Assembly: GCA_007127175.1 (NCBI GenBank)
Contig: SKZX01000054.1
Span: 1 to 6,768, forward strand
Direction of reading: 5' to 3'
Source of the DNA: Desulfobacterales bacterium
Lineage (GTDB): Bacteria; Desulfobacterota; Desulfobacteria; Desulfobacterales; Desulfosalsimonadaceae
DNA: 6,768 nt
Shown here piece after piece: positions 4,437-6,768 of this stretch (position 1 is its first letter; the number at the start of each line of letters is the position of its first letter). A model generated the notes under the pieces. That model was not told the DNA's origin, ran no database searches, and saw nothing but the letters and a program-made list of their open reading frames with translations. A program made the translations under genes and the position numbers.

Positions 4437-6768
4437 ATGACCCGTTTTTCTGGAAAGCAAGCCGAAGCCGGAGAAGACATCATCCGTGACATTCATGATG
4501 CCATTCATGCCGATGCGTCAAAGCAGCTTGTCATAACAGGCGCATGCGGCCCGGAGAAAGCCCTGATTGTTGCCCAACTCGCTGAAAAGGCAAAGCGCCT
4601 TGTTTTCGTCGTCGTACCCTCGAAACCGGTTGCAGAAACGTTTTTGCAGGACCTGTCTTTTTTCGCGGGGCCTTCAACGCCCAATGCTTTTATGTTTCCG
4701 CCGTATAATATCCTCCCTTTCAAACGGCTTGCCTACAATAATGAAACAGCTGCTCACCGGGTTCGCACGCTTTATAAACTCGCCGTTGACGGGCGTTCGC
4801 CAGCCATTATCGCTGCGCCAGTGGAAACCCTGCTGCAGCGGGTCATACCCAAGGGTGAGCTTTGCGGTTATGCGGAACTCGTTATGGTCAACGAAGAGCT
4901 GGACCGTGACCGCCTTGTGGCCAAGCTCCATAACGGCGGCTACGTGCATTCGGCCATCGTCGAGGAGCCGGGTGAATACAGTGTTCGCGGCGGCATCATC
5001 GACATCTTTTCCCCCATGTACGATGATCCGCTGCGCATTGAACTCTTCGGGGATGTGGTGGACTCTATCCGCCGTTTTTCGGTTTCAAGCCAGAGAAAGG
5101 TGGATCAAATCAGCGAGGCAATCATCCTTCCCGCCCGGGAGGCCGTTTTTGAAAAGCACCGGGTGGATGATATCGTCCGCCGTGCGCGCGCGCAGAAAGA
5201 AAGGGCCGGAATTACCGAATCTGCGGTGACTGAATTTATCGAAAGGCTTCGCAATGAAGGCGTTTTTGCCGGCATTGAAGGGCTGCTTCCCCTGATATAT
5301 GCGCAAACGGACACGGTTTTTGACTACCTGCATCAAAACGCCCTCATCATTGATTACGACCCCGAAGCCAATGAAAGCGAGGCTGTCAAAAATGAAAACC
5401 GGGCAACCCGAAACTATCTGTCGGCCTGCGACGACAACCGGATGTGCGTATCGCCGGAATCCATTTATCAGCCATGGTCAAAGGTTAAATCAGATCTTGC
5501 GAACATACGGAAACTGTCGTTTCCCCTGGTAAATGTGCAGTCGCCTTCAGGACCGGGTACAGCCGGTCATCCGGTAATTCATCTTTCTGTTGAGGACAAC
5601 TCCGGTTTTGACGGACATATTCGTGCTGCCGACAGGAAAGAGCAATTGCTCACGCCTTTGACAGACTGGATCGACACCCATGAAACGAACGGGTACCATG
5701 TTGCGATTGCCTGTCAGTCGCGTTTACAGGCGGACCGCTTCAAGGGGCTGCTTGAACCTTACGGGAAGCATCCGGCTGTTTTCCCATTTTTTTCGGAAAT
5801 GGTCGGCAGATCGCCCAAAACCGGCATTGTCACGGGGCATCTGAGCGGAGGTTTTGTCTTTCATGACCGGCGCCTGGCCATCATCACGGAAAAGGAAATT
5901 TTCGGAAAAACGCACATCCGCAGGAGCCGCCGTGAAAAACGCCAGGCCGTCCGAACCACCTTTCTCGATTTCTCCGATATCAACATTGATGACTTCATCG
6001 TCCATGTCGCACACGGGATCGGTCGATATAAAGGCCTTGAAAAGTTGACCATTGATGCGGTCACAAACGATTTCATGGTGCTCGAGTATCGAGGGGGGGA
6101 CAAACTGTATCTGCCGGTTGACCGGATGGACATGGTCCAGAAATACCTGGGCGTCGATGACGTTATACCGGTTATTGACAAGCTTGGCGGCACCTCATGG
6201 GAAAAGATAACGGCAAAGGCGAAGAAAAGCGTTGAGAAGATTGCCGGTGAACTCCTCCAGCTTTACGCGGCACGAAAGGTCGAAAATGGGCATGCCTTTG
6301 GCGGTGATGATGCGTATTACCGGGATTTTGAAGCGGGTTTCGCCTTTGAGGAAACCGAAGACCAGGTCAAGGCCATTGAGGACGTCCTTGCGGACATGGA
6401 AGCCCCGACGCCCATGGACCGGCTGATCTGCGGGGACGTGGGGTACGGCAAGACGGAAGTTGCGCTTCGTGCGGCGTTCAAGGCGGTCAATGACGGAAAG
6501 CAGGTTGCCGTCATGGTGCCGACCACGCTGCTAGCGGAGCAGCATTATCTCACATTTTCGCAGCGGTTTGACCGGTACCCCGTAACCGTTGAGTGCCTCA
6601 GCCGCTTTCGGTCACGAAAAGAACAGAAAGAAATCATTTTTCGGATGCAAAAGGGTACTGCCGATATCGTCATCGGCACCCATCGGCTGCTCCAGAAGGA
6701 CATCGGCTTTAAGGACCTGGGCCTTGTTGTCATCGACGAAGAGCAGCGCTTCGGCGTCAAACACAAGG
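4437..6768 (+). CDS. mfd: Transcription-repair coupling factor Mfd, 3' end beyond the window
   Basis: Mfd is a DNA translocase that displaces RNA polymerase stalled at lesions and recruits UvrA for nucleotide excision repair. The window holds 777 complete codons of a protein that usually has about 1,150. The N-terminus resembles UvrB without a working ATPase (ITGACGPEKA near 33-42 is a degenerate P-loop). VRGGIIDIFSP (183-193) and RIELFGDVVDSIRRF (200-214) are the UvrB-like module. The RNA polymerase interaction domain starts near 510 (DFIVHVAHGIGRYKGL, 519-534). The RecG-like translocase follows with Gln643 of the Q-motif, Walker A GDVGYGKTE (666-674, Lys672), VPTTLLAEQ (694-702), GTH (747-749) and the DEEQ box (767-770). 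The second motor lobe and the C-terminal domain are off the right edge. ATG 4437 is the only start after the in-frame stop at 4416-4418; its ribosome site is weak. The frame is open throughout, with no frameshift. I see no convincing promoter in the 97 bp shared with the divergent tRNA. Confidence 0.97.
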   Translation, partial: MTRFSGKQAEAGEDIIRDIHDAIHADASKQLVITGACGPEKALIVAQLAEKAKRLVFVVVPSKPVAETFLQDLSFFAGPSTPNAFMFPPYNILPFKRLAYNNETAAHRVRTLYKLAVDGRSPAIIAAPVETLLQRVIPKGELCGYAELVMVNEELDRDRLVAKLHNGGYVHSAIVEEPGEYSVRGGIIDIFSPMYDDPLRIELFGDVVDSIRRFSVSSQRKVDQISEAIILPAREAVFEKHRVDDIVRRARAQKERAGITESAVTEFIERLRNEGVFAGIEGLLPLIYAQTDTVFDYLHQNALIIDYDPEANESEAVKNENRATRNYLSACDDNRMCVSPESIYQPWSKVKSDLANIRKLSFPLVNVQSPSGPGTAGHPVIHLSVEDNSGFDGHIRAADRKEQLLTPLTDWIDTHETNGYHVAIACQSRLQADRFKGLLEPYGKHPAVFPFFSEMVGRSPKTGIVTGHLSGGFVFHDRRLAIITEKEIFGKTHIRRSRREKRQAVRTTFLDFSDINIDDFIVHVAHGIGRYKGLEKLTIDAVTNDFMVLEYRGGDKLYLPVDRMDMVQKYLGVDDVIPVIDKLGGTSWEKITAKAKKSVEKIAGELLQLYAARKVENGHAFGGDDAYYRDFEAGFAFEETEDQVKAIEDVLADMEAPTPMDRLICGDVGYGKTEVALRAAFKAVNDGKQVAVMVPTTLLAEQHYLTFSQRFDRYPVTVECLSRFRSRKEQKEIIFRMQKGTADIVIGTHRLLQKDIGFKDLGLVVIDEEQRFGVKHK

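Noticed and set aside
4567..5229. A 220-codon plus-strand reading frame
   Set aside because: It lies inside mfd in another frame. The mfd frame shows clear family motifs throughout, while this one has none and a low-complexity Ser/Arg/Pro composition.
1..6768. CRISPR array, toxin-antitoxin pair, prophage, defence or biosynthetic cluster
   Set aside because: There are no regularly spaced repeats, and every recognisable gene belongs to common regulatory, nucleoid, translation or repair families. The one unknown gene is not paired with a recognisable effector.

Overview
This 6.8 kb window looks like ordinary chromosomal DNA from a Gram-negative bacterium. The most likely group is Desulfobacterota (the former Deltaproteobacteria). 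I infer this from four things: an NtrC-type sigma-54 activator with a 'SHPSLLSKIKDYEI'-style Fis helix, an IHF-alpha homologue, coding DNA of moderate GC content, and an 'AATCTGTCCCC' motif at the left edge. No single marker settles the lineage.

Layout from left to right. Bases 1-216 are a non-coding leader with a good sigma-70 promoter (33-62). They lead into a membrane histidine kinase gene (217-1737), followed after 56 nt by its probable partner, a sigma-54-dependent response regulator (1794-3179). A hairpin at 3192-3228 ends this block and lies between it and the convergent minus-strand block. That block holds an ihfA-like gene (3270-3557) and, just upstream of it, a small acidic protein of unknown function (3607-3840). 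Each of the two has its own recognisable promoter. A roughly 420 bp gene-free, partly AT-rich stretch follows (3841-4263); it contains the small gene's promoter, two copies of a short dyad-containing repeat and a tRNA terminator. Next come a complete tRNA-Thr(CGT) gene on the minus strand (4264-4339) with a clear promoter, and the first 777 codons of mfd on the plus strand (4437 to the window end), which is cut by the right edge.

How the parts relate. The kinase and regulator form a classical two-component pair: signal sensing by a periplasmic domain, phosphotransfer from His280 to Asp54, then activation of sigma-54 promoters that are not visible here. IHF bends DNA at many sigma-54 promoters, so its proximity is functionally compatible, but it is convergent and separately expressed. 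Mfd (transcription-repair coupling) and the tRNA are housekeeping genes. I found no mobile element with a transposase, no CRISPR array and no defence or biosynthetic system. The points most worth a second look are a perfect 14-bp palindrome over the ihfA promoter, an abrupt AT-rich patch inside the AAA+ domain of the regulator, and the small acidic gene beside ihfA.
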